Below, piece after piece: positions 51,513 to 59,910 of a DNA stretch of 64,000 nt. Under the pieces are notes generated by a model. That model was not told the DNA's origin, made no database searches, and was given only the letters and a program-made list of their open reading frames with translations. A program made the translations under genes and the position numbers. Origin of the DNA: Pseudomonadota bacterium (GTDB taxonomy: Bacteria > Desulfobacterota > Binatia > UBA9968); NCBI GenBank assembly GCA_021324155.1, contig JAJPJQ010000020.1, positions 1 through 64,000 on the forward strand. Direction: 5' to 3'. Every line of letters starts with the position of its first letter. Positions within the stretch are counted from its first letter, which is position 1.

Positions 51513-52511
51513 TTATCTGGCTTTGATGCCGAGTTCTCTTTGCGCCTCTCTCAATGCAGTCAGATCTTCGACTTCGGTGAGCGGCACGTCGCGCTCGACT
51601 TTGCCCAATCGCTTTGATTCCTCGACGATGAGCCGAAGACCGTCCTCGGGAATGCTTCCGTCTTCGTGATACGCCTTCACTAGGCTGTCGTACGATGCGG
51701 CGGCGGTTTCTTTGTCGAGCTTCAGCCATTCCATGAGGAACGAAAGCGCGCCGTCGCGGTTGCGATGGATGTAGCGGTTGGCCTTGACGCCCGCCACGAT
51801 GACGCGCTTAATCTCGTCGGGTTTTTCCTTGATTTTTTTCGTCGTGGCGACGAGGCCGCTTGCCGGATAGTTGAAAAGATCGAGGGCGCGCGCGAGCAGG
51901 ACCAAACCCAGCTTGGCGGCGAAGAACTCGAACGGCGTCGAGCCCATCGCCGCGGCGGTGAGACCCTGCTGCACGGAAGCGAGCCGCGATTCGAAAAGAC
52001 CCGTGGCGAGAAATCTAACGTCTTTGTCGGGGTCGAGGCGGAAATGCTTGACGATCAAGCGCCCGCCGACCTCGAGCGGGCTGCCGTAGGTATTGATCGC
52101 GATCGCTTTGCCCTTGAGGTCGGCGACCGATTTATATTCCGGCCGCGCGACCAGCACGAACGGCGCGCCAGTGGTGAATCCGGCGACCGCCTTCACGGCG
52201 ACGCCGCGGATCGTGGCGGCGACGCCGGGGCCGATCGCGGTGTAATAGTCGATCTCTCCGGCGGTGATCGCCGCGAGAGCGACGGGCGGTGTCATGCGGA
52301 TGAATTCCGCTTGCAGTCCTTCCTCTTTGAAGAAGCCGCGCTTCTCTCCGAGCGGAAGCGGCAGGAATTGTACGGCGAGCTCGGGAAAGCCGATACGAAT
52401 GCGATCCGCCGCTTCGGCCGATGCGGCGAAAAGAAAAGCGGCGAGCGCGGCGCAAAGCGAGGCGCCGGATGCGAGGCATGAGGCGCGAGTAAGAAAAAAA
52501 GAATCCGTCAC
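51513..52511 (-). CDS. ABC-type substrate-binding protein, NMT1-like
   Basis: A 332-aa periplasmic protein with family segments RIRIGFPELAVQF, ALAAITAGEIDYYTAIGPG and DLKGKAIAINTYGSP. The start is GTG 52511. The first 12-20 residues (TRASCLASGAS) are encoded by a copy of the GC-rich CTCGCGCCTCATGCCTC repeat, so the signal peptide is a mixture of repeat-derived and hydrophobic native sequence. No permease adjoins. It lies between the NHL gene and the first haem-motif lipoprotein. Confidence 0.84.
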   Translation of the reverse strand: MTDSFFLTRASCLASGASLCAALAAFLFAASAEAADRIRIGFPELAVQFLPLPLGEKRGFFKEEGLQAEFIRMTPPVALAAITAGEIDYYTAIGPGVAATIRGVAVKAVAGFTTGAPFVLVARPEYKSVADLKGKAIAINTYGSPLEVGGRLIVKHFRLDPDKDVRFLATGLFESRLASVQQGLTAAAMGSTPFEFFAAKLGLVLLARALDLFNYPASGLVATTKKIKEKPDEIKRVIVAGVKANRYIHRNRDGALSFLMEWLKLDKETAAASYDSLVKAYHEDGSIPEDGLRLIVEESKRLGKVERDVPLTEVEDLTALREAQRELGIKAR

Positions 52512-52552
52512 TTCTTTTTCTTCCTCACGCTCGTTGCCTCACGCCTCAAGCC
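52455..52552. repeat. Imperfect inverted repeat spanning a start codon
   Basis: Two arms with the pattern CTTTTTCTTcCTCRCGCYTC...GCCTCRCGC, in opposite orientation, flank the GTG start at 52511. The left arm lies inside the coding sequence of the binding protein, the right arm in the intergenic space. It could form a long imperfect hairpin. Confidence 0.6.
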
Positions 52553-52555
52553 TTT

Positions 52556-54772
52556 CTAATGCGCGAGCGGGTCGGGACGCAACTGAAAATGCACCGCGAA
52601 GGGCTGCATGCCTTTGCCGCCTTCCTTGAGCCAGGGGGCGCGGTCGCCGCTGGTGGTCCATAGACCGCGGCCTTTCCAGCCGGCGTTCGGGTCGTCGATG
52701 CGCCCGTCGAAACCTTTGGCGTAAAAGCCGAGCGGGTAGGGGACCCGTAATACGATCATCTTGCCGTCTTTCATCGCGATCAATCCGTCGTTCTCGTTTC
52801 CCGTCGACATCGGGACGTTCTCGCCCAGGCCGAAGGTGTTGTGCTGATCGACCCAGGTGTAGTAGCTCGACTCGGCGCTGTTGTCGCCGACGCCTTCGAA
52901 TCCCGGTCCGGGATATTGGTAGATCGTCCATCCTTCCGGGCAATGATTGCCGGTCGCCTTCGGTCCGTTGAGCGGCCCTTTGCATTTGCGCCGGTCGAAG
53001 CTGCCGAGATGTCCGCTCGCGAGCGATACCCACACGACGCCGTTTCTGTCGATGTCGCCGCCGCGCACGCCGAAACCGGGCGCCGGCACGTTGTAGAGCT
53101 CCGAGAGCGCCGTCTCCGACGGATTCGGACCGGGCACGACGCGGACGACGCCCCCGGGATTGCCGCGCACAGTGCCCCAGATCGAGCCGTCGACCGGGCT
53201 CGGCATAATGGCGTAGAAGTTAGCGACGATGCGCTTGTCCTTCGCCGGATCGACCGGCTGATTCGGCTCGACGTAATCGTCGCGCTTCCCGTTGCCGTTA
53301 GTGTCGATGATAAACGGCGTCCAGCCCTGGGCCTTCGCCGAGTCGCCGGTCTCGTCGAATACTTTGGTATTCACCCAGCCGAGCACCGGCCCGCCGCCGC
53401 TCGTCCAGAGCGTCTCGTTCGCGTCGTAGCCGAACTGCAAATGGTGCGTCTGGAAGCAGGTGTCGACGAAGCTGTATTTCATCGTCTTCGGATCGAGCAT
53501 CGTCACGGCGCGGTTGGTGCGCTCGAGCGGAAACACTTTCGCCGAAGGATGGTTCGAGCCTTTCTTGCAGAAGTCCGGATTATTCGGGCCGCGCACGCTC
53601 GCGGCGAACCAGACACGGCCTTTGCCGTCGAACATGCCGTTGTGGTTATTGACCTTGGTGTCCCAGACTTTCTCGGGTCCCCAGTAAGCCGAAGGCTGCA
53701 TGGGCTGCGCGCTCGCCGCGTGCCCCGGGCCGAGGGCCTCGGGCGTGTTCGCGTCGCGCACGGACGCCTTGAAGGTCTTCGCGGTGTTCTTCACCGGATC
53801 GAGAATCGGGATGAGATCGCTGCTGTACTCGGCCGACCCGAAAAGCGGGCCATAGGCATTCACGGTAGGCTTACGGCGGTCGGACGCGATCAAGTCGTGA
53901 AGGTAGTGCTTCGCGTCCATCCAGTCCCATTGGGTGACGACGATATTCCGCTCGACGCCCTGCGGGCGTGGCGGCGTCGCGTGCGGCAGCTCGCCCTTCG
54001 CGATGCGGTCGGTCCAGTCGGCGAAATATTTTATCGGCGCTGCGCCCATCTCTTTCACCATCGTGTTGAACATCGACTCGCCCGACTGTCCGGACTGGAT
54101 GCGCCGGAACCAACCCTCTTCCGCATTCGCGAATTTATCGTACGGATACGGAACGTTGACGGGAAACGTCCGAGTCGAGAGCTGGCCGATCTGATGGCAG
54201 CCGATGCAGCCGTTGGACTTCAGCGAGTTGAGCCAGTCGTTGCGCGTGAGCTTCGCGGGAATATTGCTTTTGCCGCCGAATTCCGCGGCATCGGGTATCT
54301 TGAGCATCGAGTACCAATAGATCGCGGGATAATACTGCGCCGCGGCGGCGCGGTTCGGCGCCGCTACGGCGGTCAGGTTAACGATTTTTCCCGGCGACGC
54401 TTTTTTCTTGGGCGAATCGACGAGGCCGTAGCCGCGCACCCAGAGATCGTAATCCGCTTTCGGAAGATCGGGGACGACGTAGCGTCCCTGATCGTCGGTT
54501 ACGACGATGCGCGCGAAGCGCGTCGGCAGCTCGCGCGTCTCGGCGATGACCCATACGCCCGCTTCGGGGCCGTTCGGTCCGGTAACGACGCCTCCGATGT
54601 CGTTTTCGTCTATCTGGACGGAAGCGCTGCGCTCCGGCGCGGCACGATCTTTCATGTCGGCGGCGCACGCGACGATGACAGCAGCAACGAGGAAAAAGAC
54701 GAAAGGCGCGAGACGCAAACAGGCGTTAGCTGTTAGGTGTGAGGCCTGAGGTGAGAACGACCTTTTAGGCAT
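52556..54772 (-). CDS. Haem-motif beta-propeller lipoprotein 1
   Basis: A 738-aa exported protein with a lipobox-like AVIVAC near residue 35. A carboxypeptidase-regulatory-like (transthyretin-fold) domain follows (GGVVTGPNGPEAGVWVIAETRE to VRGYGLVDSPK). A single c-type haem site is CIGCH (about residue 186). The rest is a large propeller-like region with repeats such as HNGMFDGKGRVWFAA, DPKTMKYSFVDTCF and GVRGGDIDRNGVVWVSLASGHLGSFDRRKCKG. It is about 70% identical by eye to the next gene. The first 20 residues are encoded by a GC-rich repeat. Likely an outer-membrane or periplasmic electron-transfer/binding protein; enzyme activity is unknown. Confidence 0.8.
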   Translation of the reverse strand: MPKRSFSPQASHLTANACLRLAPFVFFLVAAVIVACAADMKDRAAPERSASVQIDENDIGGVVTGPNGPEAGVWVIAETRELPTRFARIVVTDDQGRYVVPDLPKADYDLWVRGYGLVDSPKKKASPGKIVNLTAVAAPNRAAAAQYYPAIYWYSMLKIPDAAEFGGKSNIPAKLTRNDWLNSLKSNGCIGCHQIGQLSTRTFPVNVPYPYDKFANAEEGWFRRIQSGQSGESMFNTMVKEMGAAPIKYFADWTDRIAKGELPHATPPRPQGVERNIVVTQWDWMDAKHYLHDLIASDRRKPTVNAYGPLFGSAEYSSDLIPILDPVKNTAKTFKASVRDANTPEALGPGHAASAQPMQPSAYWGPEKVWDTKVNNHNGMFDGKGRVWFAASVRGPNNPDFCKKGSNHPSAKVFPLERTNRAVTMLDPKTMKYSFVDTCFQTHHLQFGYDANETLWTSGGGPVLGWVNTKVFDETGDSAKAQGWTPFIIDTNGNGKRDDYVEPNQPVDPAKDKRIVANFYAIMPSPVDGSIWGTVRGNPGGVVRVVPGPNPSETALSELYNVPAPGFGVRGGDIDRNGVVWVSLASGHLGSFDRRKCKGPLNGPKATGNHCPEGWTIYQYPGPGFEGVGDNSAESSYYTWVDQHNTFGLGENVPMSTGNENDGLIAMKDGKMIVLRVPYPLGFYAKGFDGRIDDPNAGWKGRGLWTTSGDRAPWLKEGGKGMQPFAVHFQLRPDPLAH

Positions 54773-54830
54773 ATTTCTGTCCTCCTGCTTTTCCTGCTCA
54801 CGCCTATCGCTTTACGGCCTCACTGCTTCT
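54721..54830. repeat. CTCAC/GCCTCAC repeat pair across the start of lipoprotein 1
   Basis: Left arm (aggcgttagctgttaggtgt... onward) encodes residues 5-19 of lipoprotein 1. The right arm, CTGCTCACGCC...GGCCTCACTGC, occupies the gap to the next gene. Same family as the repeats at 50300 and 52455. Confidence 0.55.
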
Positions 54831-56962
54831 CAGTGCGCCAGCGGGTCGGGCCGCAGTTGGAAGTGCACGGCCATCGGCTTGGAGCCTTTGCCGTTTTCCA
54901 TGAGCCACGGCGCGCGGTCGCCCGTCGAGCTCCATAAGCCGCGGCCTTTCCAGCCCGCCTTGGGATCGTCGATGCGGCCGTCGAAGCCTTTAGCGTAAAA
55001 GCCCATCGGGTAGGGGACGCGCAGAACGATCATCTTGCCATCTTTCATCGCGATGAGACCCTGATTCAGGTTTCCCGTCGACATCGGCACGTCGTCGCCG
55101 AGGCCGAAGGTATTGTGCTGATCGACCCAGGTGTAATAGCTCGCCTCCGCGCTGTTGTCGCCGATGCCTTCGAAGCCGGGACCGGGATATTGGTAGAAGC
55201 TCCAGCCTTCGGGGCAATGATCGCCCGTCGCCTTGGGACCGTTCAATGGACCTTTGCACTTGCGCCGGTCGAAGCTCGCGAGATGTCCGCTCGCGAGCGA
55301 CGCCCACACGACGCCCTGCCTATCGATGTCTGCGCCGCGGATGCCGAAGCCGGGCAGTGGGATATTATAAATTTCGGCCAGCGCCGTCTCCGAGGGATTT
55401 GATCCCGGCGCGATGCGCACGACCGCGCCGGGGAATGTGCGCACCGATCCCCAGATCGAGCCGTCCGCGGGACTGGGCATCACGGCATAAAAGCCGGCGA
55501 CGATGCGCTTGTCCTTCGTCGGATCGACCGGCTGGTTGGGCTCGACGTAGGCGTCGCGTTTGCCGTTGCCGTTGGTGTCGAGAATCATCGGCGTCCAGCC
55601 CTGCGATTTCGCCGCGTCGCCGGTCTCGTCGAATTTTTTCATATCGAGCCATCCGACGACCTGTCCGCCGCCGCTCGTCCAGAGCACATCGTTCGCGCCG
55701 AACTGCAAATGATGTGTGCCGAAACAGGTGTCGACGAACGTATGCTTCATGGTCTTGGGATCGAGCATCGATAGATGCCGGTTACTGCGCTCGACCGGGA
55801 AGGCTTTCGCCGACGGATGGTCCGAGCCTTTTTTGCAGAAGGCCGGATTGTTGGAGCCGCGCACAGCCGCCGCGAACCAGACGCGGCCTTTGCGGTCGAA
55901 CATTCCGTTATGATTGTTCGCCTTGCTCGTCCATACCCGCTCGGTGCCCCAGTATGGCGACGGCTGCAAAGGACCTTCCTCCATCGCCATCGGCGTATCG
56001 GGGTCGCGCACCGGCGTCTGGAAGTTTTTGACGGAATTCGTCTTGGGATCGAGGATTGGAATGATGTCGACGCTGAGCTCGGTCGACCCGTAAACCGGGC
56101 CGTAGGCGTTGACCGTCGGGAAGCGGCGATCGGAGGCGATCAGATCGTGGAGATAATGCTTCTCGTCGAGCCAGTCCCACGTCGTGACGACGATGTTGCG
56201 CTCGAGCCCCTGCGGACGTGGCGGCTTGCTGTGCGGCAGCTCGCCCTTGGCGATGCGATCGGTCCAGTCGGCGAGATAGGGAATATTCGCCGTGCCGAGC
56301 TCCTTGGCGGCGGTCGTCAGCATCGGAACGCCGCCTTGTCCCGATTGGATGCGGCGGAACCACGCCTCTTCGGAGTTGGCGAACTTGCCGAGAGGAAACG
56401 GCACATTCTTGGGAAAAGTGCGCATCGCCTCGGTCCCCTGCGAATGGCAGTTCGCGCAGCCGTTCGACTTCATTAAATTGAGGTATTCGTTCTGCGTCAT
56501 CTTCTCCGGCAACTTCGCCTTATCCGGAATCTTCATCATCGAATACCAATAGATCGAAGGATAATAATGCGCCGCCGCCGGCTCGTTCGGAGCTTTCACG
56601 GCTGTGAGATTGACGATCTTTCCCGGCGCGGACTTGATCTTCGGCGAATCGACGAGGCCGTAGCCGCGCACCCACACATCGTAGTTCGCGCTCGGCAGAT
56701 CGGGGACGACGTAGCGTCCTTGATCGTCGGTGACGACGATACGCGCGAAGCGCGTCGGCAACTCGCGCGTCTCGGCGATCACCCAGACGCCGGCTTCCGG
56801 CCCGTTCGGTCCGGTAACGACGCCGCCGATGTCGTCGCCGTCGATTTGCAGCGACGCCGCGCGCCGCGGCGCGCCTTTATCGCTCATTTCGCCTGCGCAC
56901 GCGGCGATGATAGCGGCGACGAGTGCGGCCGCCGGCCATATCCAGGAAAGGTTTCGTTTCAT
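54830..56962 (-). CDS. Haem-motif beta-propeller lipoprotein 2
   Basis: A 710-aa paralogue of lipoprotein 1, in tandem. The lipobox is IIAACAG at about residue 22, the N-terminal regulatory-like domain carries the same GPNGPEAGVWVIAETRE segment, and the haem motif is CANCH (about residue 162). Propeller segments include HNGMFDRKGRVWFAA, DPKTMKHTFVDTCFGTHH and GIRGADIDRQGVVWASLASGH. Its N-terminus is about 14 residues shorter than that of lipoprotein 1 and has no repeat-derived part, so it shows the ancestral form. The tandem arrangement implies duplication. It probably works with the NHL protein and the Rieske oxygenase to its right. Confidence 0.8.
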   Translation of the reverse strand: MKRNLSWIWPAAALVAAIIAACAGEMSDKGAPRRAASLQIDGDDIGGVVTGPNGPEAGVWVIAETRELPTRFARIVVTDDQGRYVVPDLPSANYDVWVRGYGLVDSPKIKSAPGKIVNLTAVKAPNEPAAAHYYPSIYWYSMMKIPDKAKLPEKMTQNEYLNLMKSNGCANCHSQGTEAMRTFPKNVPFPLGKFANSEEAWFRRIQSGQGGVPMLTTAAKELGTANIPYLADWTDRIAKGELPHSKPPRPQGLERNIVVTTWDWLDEKHYLHDLIASDRRFPTVNAYGPVYGSTELSVDIIPILDPKTNSVKNFQTPVRDPDTPMAMEEGPLQPSPYWGTERVWTSKANNHNGMFDRKGRVWFAAAVRGSNNPAFCKKGSDHPSAKAFPVERSNRHLSMLDPKTMKHTFVDTCFGTHHLQFGANDVLWTSGGGQVVGWLDMKKFDETGDAAKSQGWTPMILDTNGNGKRDAYVEPNQPVDPTKDKRIVAGFYAVMPSPADGSIWGSVRTFPGAVVRIAPGSNPSETALAEIYNIPLPGFGIRGADIDRQGVVWASLASGHLASFDRRKCKGPLNGPKATGDHCPEGWSFYQYPGPGFEGIGDNSAEASYYTWVDQHNTFGLGDDVPMSTGNLNQGLIAMKDGKMIVLRVPYPMGFYAKGFDGRIDDPKAGWKGRGLWSSTGDRAPWLMENGKGSKPMAVHFQLRPDPLAH

Positions 56963-57049
56963 AACCGGCTCCTTTCGGCGCCTAGAAGTTATCCGACGAC
57001 TGCGGCGTGTGTCAATGTGATCTTAAGCGAGCGGATCCAAGCACTTAAG

Positions 57050-57078
57050 TTGACACACCCGAAGCCATCTACTAGCAT
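57050..57078 (+). promoter_or_regulatory. Promoter of the second Rieske oxygenase gene
   Basis: TTGACA (57050-57055), 17-nt spacer, TAGCAT (57073-57078). Two CTTAAG hexamers lie at about 57022 and 57045 just upstream of and next to the -35 box. The leader of about 22 nt contains aaagga before the ATG at 57108. Confidence 0.65.
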
Positions 57079-57107
57079 CCACCAGAAGCACAGAAAGGAA
57101 AGTATTC

Positions 57108-58280
57108 ATGCTGAGCCGGGAAGAGAACGAGTTGCTGACGCGGATCGGCCCGGGGACGCCGGCCGGGCGGCTGCTGCGTCGTTACTGGCACGTCGTCGGC
57201 GTCGCCGCCGAACTCGATAAGGAGAAGCCGAAAAAGCGGGTAAAGATTTTAGGCGAGGACCTCGTCCTCTATCGCGACGGCCGCGGCGGCTACGGGCTGG
57301 TCGGCGAGCATTGCTCGCATCGCGGCGCTTCGCTGTACTACGGTTTCGTCGAAGACGACGGCATCCGCTGCGCCTATCATGGATGGAAGTACGACGCGTG
57401 CGGCAATTGCATCGATCAGCCGTTCGAGAGTCCCGAGGTTCGCTACAAAGAGGAAATCAAACACCGCGCCTATCCGGTGGTAAAATCCGCCGGGCTTTTG
57501 TTCGCTTATCTCGGCCCGCAGGAGAAAAAACCGGTGCTGCCGCGCTGGGACATCCTCGCGCGCGACGACGGCGTCAAGAAGATCGAGGTTCCGCAAGTCC
57601 TCGACTGCAACTGGCTGCAGGCGATGGAGAATTCAGTTGATCCCGTCCACACGTATTATCTTCATTCGCATACGCTTAAGCTTAAAGGCGATCCCGATCA
57701 CGTCCCGTTCCACTATCAGAAGCTCAATAAGATCGACTTCGAGCTGGTCGTTTATCCGAGTTGGGCGGGAATCCAGAAGCAGCGCTTCTTCGCGGGCGAA
57801 GAAGCGAAGGTCGAGACGCCGCATCCGCTGATCTTCCCGAACATTCTGTTCGTTCCTGTGCGCGCCGGCTACGCGATGCATTTCCGCACGCCGATCGACG
57901 ACGCGCACACGCAGATTTATCAGTTCAGGTTCCGCCCGACCGACGACGGAAAACCGGCGGCCGATAACGGCGATCCGCCGGTCGCCTTCTTACGCACGAA
58001 GGACGAGCGCGGCGAATTTCACATGAACGATTTCACCAGCCAGGACCACATGGCGTGGGAGACGCAGGGACCGCTCGCCGACCGGCCCGCCGAGCACCTG
58101 GGCGAATCGGACCGCGGCATTCTCATGTTCCGCAAGCTGCTGCGCGATCAGATCCGCGCGGTCGAGAGCGGCGGCGATCCGATCGGCCTCAACATGGACG
58201 CGAAGAAAGACGAAGTGATTAAACTCATCCCCGAAGGGTACACGGCCTTTGAGGCCGCTCAGGCGGCGATGGAAACGTAA
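57108..58280 (+). CDS. Rieske non-haem iron oxygenase, alpha subunit
   Basis: A 390-aa oxygenase of the same class as the gene at 45489 but clearly divergent. Rieske ligands are in EHCSHRGASLYYG and IRCAYHGWKYD; the mononuclear iron site is NSVDPVHTYYLHSH. It begins with the familiar LSREENELLTRIGPGTP. A consensus promoter lies upstream. The ferric-type binding protein 58300-59316 follows 19 nt later, so oxygenase and binding protein form a unit, in reverse order to the copy at 44.4-46.8 kb. Reductase and substrate unknown. Confidence 0.91.
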   Translation: MLSREENELLTRIGPGTPAGRLLRRYWHVVGVAAELDKEKPKKRVKILGEDLVLYRDGRGGYGLVGEHCSHRGASLYYGFVEDDGIRCAYHGWKYDACGNCIDQPFESPEVRYKEEIKHRAYPVVKSAGLLFAYLGPQEKKPVLPRWDILARDDGVKKIEVPQVLDCNWLQAMENSVDPVHTYYLHSHTLKLKGDPDHVPFHYQKLNKIDFELVVYPSWAGIQKQRFFAGEEAKVETPHPLIFPNILFVPVRAGYAMHFRTPIDDAHTQIYQFRFRPTDDGKPAADNGDPPVAFLRTKDERGEFHMNDFTSQDHMAWETQGPLADRPAEHLGESDRGILMFRKLLRDQIRAVESGGDPIGLNMDAKKDEVIKLIPEGYTAFEAAQAAMET

Positions 58281-58299
58281 AATGTCGAAAGGGAGAGGA

Positions 58300-59316
58300 A
58301 TGAGGAAAGCAATTACACGTAATCTGATTATTATTGCAGCGATGACGCTGTTTTCGAGCAGCGGCGCTTTTGCGCAGGACGCCAAGCTCGTTGAGGCCGC
58401 CAAGGCGGAAGGCGGGAAGGTCGTCGTTTACGGCTCGCTCGAAAACGAGACCATGGATCTCGTATCCGCGGCATTCAAGAAGAAGACCGGCCTGGACGTC
58501 GAATTTTTCCGCGCGGCCAGCACCAAGGTCATGGATCGAGCGCAGAGCGAGTTCCGTACAGGAAAACCGTTGTTCGACATCGTTCTCACCAATGATGCGC
58601 CGATGGGATTCCTTCAGAAGCAGGGGCTCTTCGCCAAGTACGATTCGCCGTCGGCGAAAGCGTTTCCCGCCGACACCATCGACCCGAACCTCGGGCCGCG
58701 CTACCGCAACGTGCTGATCGGCATCGTCTACAATACCGCAATCATGAAACCGGCCGAGGCGCCCAAGTCGCTCGAGGACCTCCTCAAGCCGCAGTACCGC
58801 GGCAAGCTCGTCATGCCCGACGCGAGCCAGCATACCACGACCGCGCAGTGGCTCTTTAGCCTGCAAAAAGTTATGGGCAAGGAGAAGTCGGAGAAATTCA
58901 TTCGCGATCTCGCCGCAACCAAGCCGCTTCTGGTCGAATCCCTCACACCCGCGGGTGAGCGCATCACCACCGGTGAGAGACCGATCGGTATCAGCTTTAT
59001 CAAGAACGTCGTCTTCTATGCGGATCGAGGAGTGAAACTAGATTACGTACGATTGCCGAGTTTCATGGGCGACGGCCATTATCTCGCGTTGGGGGCGAAG
59101 GCGCCGCACCCGAATTCCGGCAAGGCCTTCATCGATTACTTCCTCGGCGAAGAATCGCTGCGCATCATGGCGAATATCGGCGAGTTCGTGAACCGCAAGG
59201 GCATCTATCCGCCGCTGCCGGACGCCGACAAGATCAAGGTCGTCGAGATGGTGCCGATGGACGAAAAAGCGTTCAAGGAAAAAATGCAGGAGTATCGGAA
59301 GATCTTTTTGCAGTAA
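58300..59316 (+). CDS. ABC-type substrate-binding protein, family 1 (ferric-type)
   Basis: A 338-aa periplasmic protein with signal peptide ending at SGAFAQ. It is paralogous to 26815-27834: VVVYGSLEN, SEFRTGKPLFDIV, FAKYDSPSAKAFP, and the shared HTTTAQWLFSL. ATG 58300 is set by gggagagga upstream; 58282 is the alternative. It is co-transcribed with the preceding Rieske oxygenase. No permease is present. Confidence 0.88.
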   Translation: MRKAITRNLIIIAAMTLFSSSGAFAQDAKLVEAAKAEGGKVVVYGSLENETMDLVSAAFKKKTGLDVEFFRAASTKVMDRAQSEFRTGKPLFDIVLTNDAPMGFLQKQGLFAKYDSPSAKAFPADTIDPNLGPRYRNVLIGIVYNTAIMKPAEAPKSLEDLLKPQYRGKLVMPDASQHTTTAQWLFSLQKVMGKEKSEKFIRDLAATKPLLVESLTPAGERITTGERPIGISFIKNVVFYADRGVKLDYVRLPSFMGDGHYLALGAKAPHPNSGKAFIDYFLGEESLRIMANIGEFVNRKGIYPPLPDADKIKVVEMVPMDEKAFKEKMQEYRKIFLQ

Positions 59317-59330
59317 CGCCGCCTGGATTG

Positions 59331-59573
59331 ATGCGTTATCGCGAATACTTCATCAACGGCGCAATCTCGGGAATCGCGACTATCTTATTGGCGTGGGCCG
59401 TGTCGACGGGGACGCTCTCGCGGGTCGATGCGGCGCTGATCGCCGCCGTTCTCTTCTGGCCTTTCGCTCTATTTTACTGCTTCCGTATGTCCGGAGTTTG
59501 GGGCATGCTGATGAAAATCTACGCGGTCGCTCCGGCGATTGCAGCGGCAGCGTGGTACTTTAACGTTATCTGA
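59331..59573 (+). CDS. Small three-helix membrane protein
   Basis: An 80-aa hydrophobic protein with about three transmembrane segments: residues 10-30 (ISGIATILLAWAVSTG), 36-55 (ALIAAVLFWPFALFYCF) and 60-80 (VAPAIAAAAWYF). I do not recognise the family. It lies 14 nt after the binding protein and 12 nt before the monooxygenase-like gene. It is too small to be the missing permease. Confidence 0.65.
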   Translation: MRYREYFINGAISGIATILLAWAVSTGTLSRVDAALIAAVLFWPFALFYCFRMSGVWGMLMKIYAVAPAIAAAAWYFNVI

Positions 59574-59585
59574 AAAGGAGAGCTC

Positions 59586-59876
59586 ATGGCGATACGGCTG
59601 ATCGTGACGATATCGGCTGCGCCGGGGAAGGGTGCCGAACTGGCGCAAGCGTATAAGGCGCGCTGCGCGGAAGTCATGCAGGAGTCGGGATGCGAGCAGT
59701 TCGAGCTCTTTCAGAGCGTCGTTAATCCCGACAAGCTCGCCATCCTCGAGCGCTGGAAGGACGCTGGATCGCTCGAGGCGCACGCGCGGGTGCAAAATGA
59801 ACGCCCGCCCGTGCGCCCCGACCTTCGCGTCGGCGGAACCGAGCGCGAAGATTATCTGTACAACCGGACGCGGTGA
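59586..59876 (+). CDS. ABM (antibiotic biosynthesis monooxygenase-like) family protein
   Basis: A 96-aa ferredoxin-like fold protein of the ABM family: IRLIVTISAAPGKGAELAQAY, the strand FELFQSVVNPDKLAILERW and DAGSLEAHARV. Members include quinol monooxygenases (YgiN-type), haem-degrading enzymes and non-enzymatic homologues. The conserved His after EAHA is kept. An aaaggagag site lies 5-6 nt upstream. Confidence 0.88.
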   Translation: MAIRLIVTISAAPGKGAELAQAYKARCAEVMQESGCEQFELFQSVVNPDKLAILERWKDAGSLEAHARVQNERPPVRPDLRVGGTEREDYLYNRTR

Positions 59877-59910
59877 TTGTGCTAAACGCGGCGCACGTCC
59901 GGTTGCAGCA

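Noticed and set aside
52841-54736. 631-codon plus-strand ORF opposite haem-motif lipoprotein 1
   Set aside because: Antisense shadow of a well-supported gene; the composition is Arg/His-rich with no recognisable domain.
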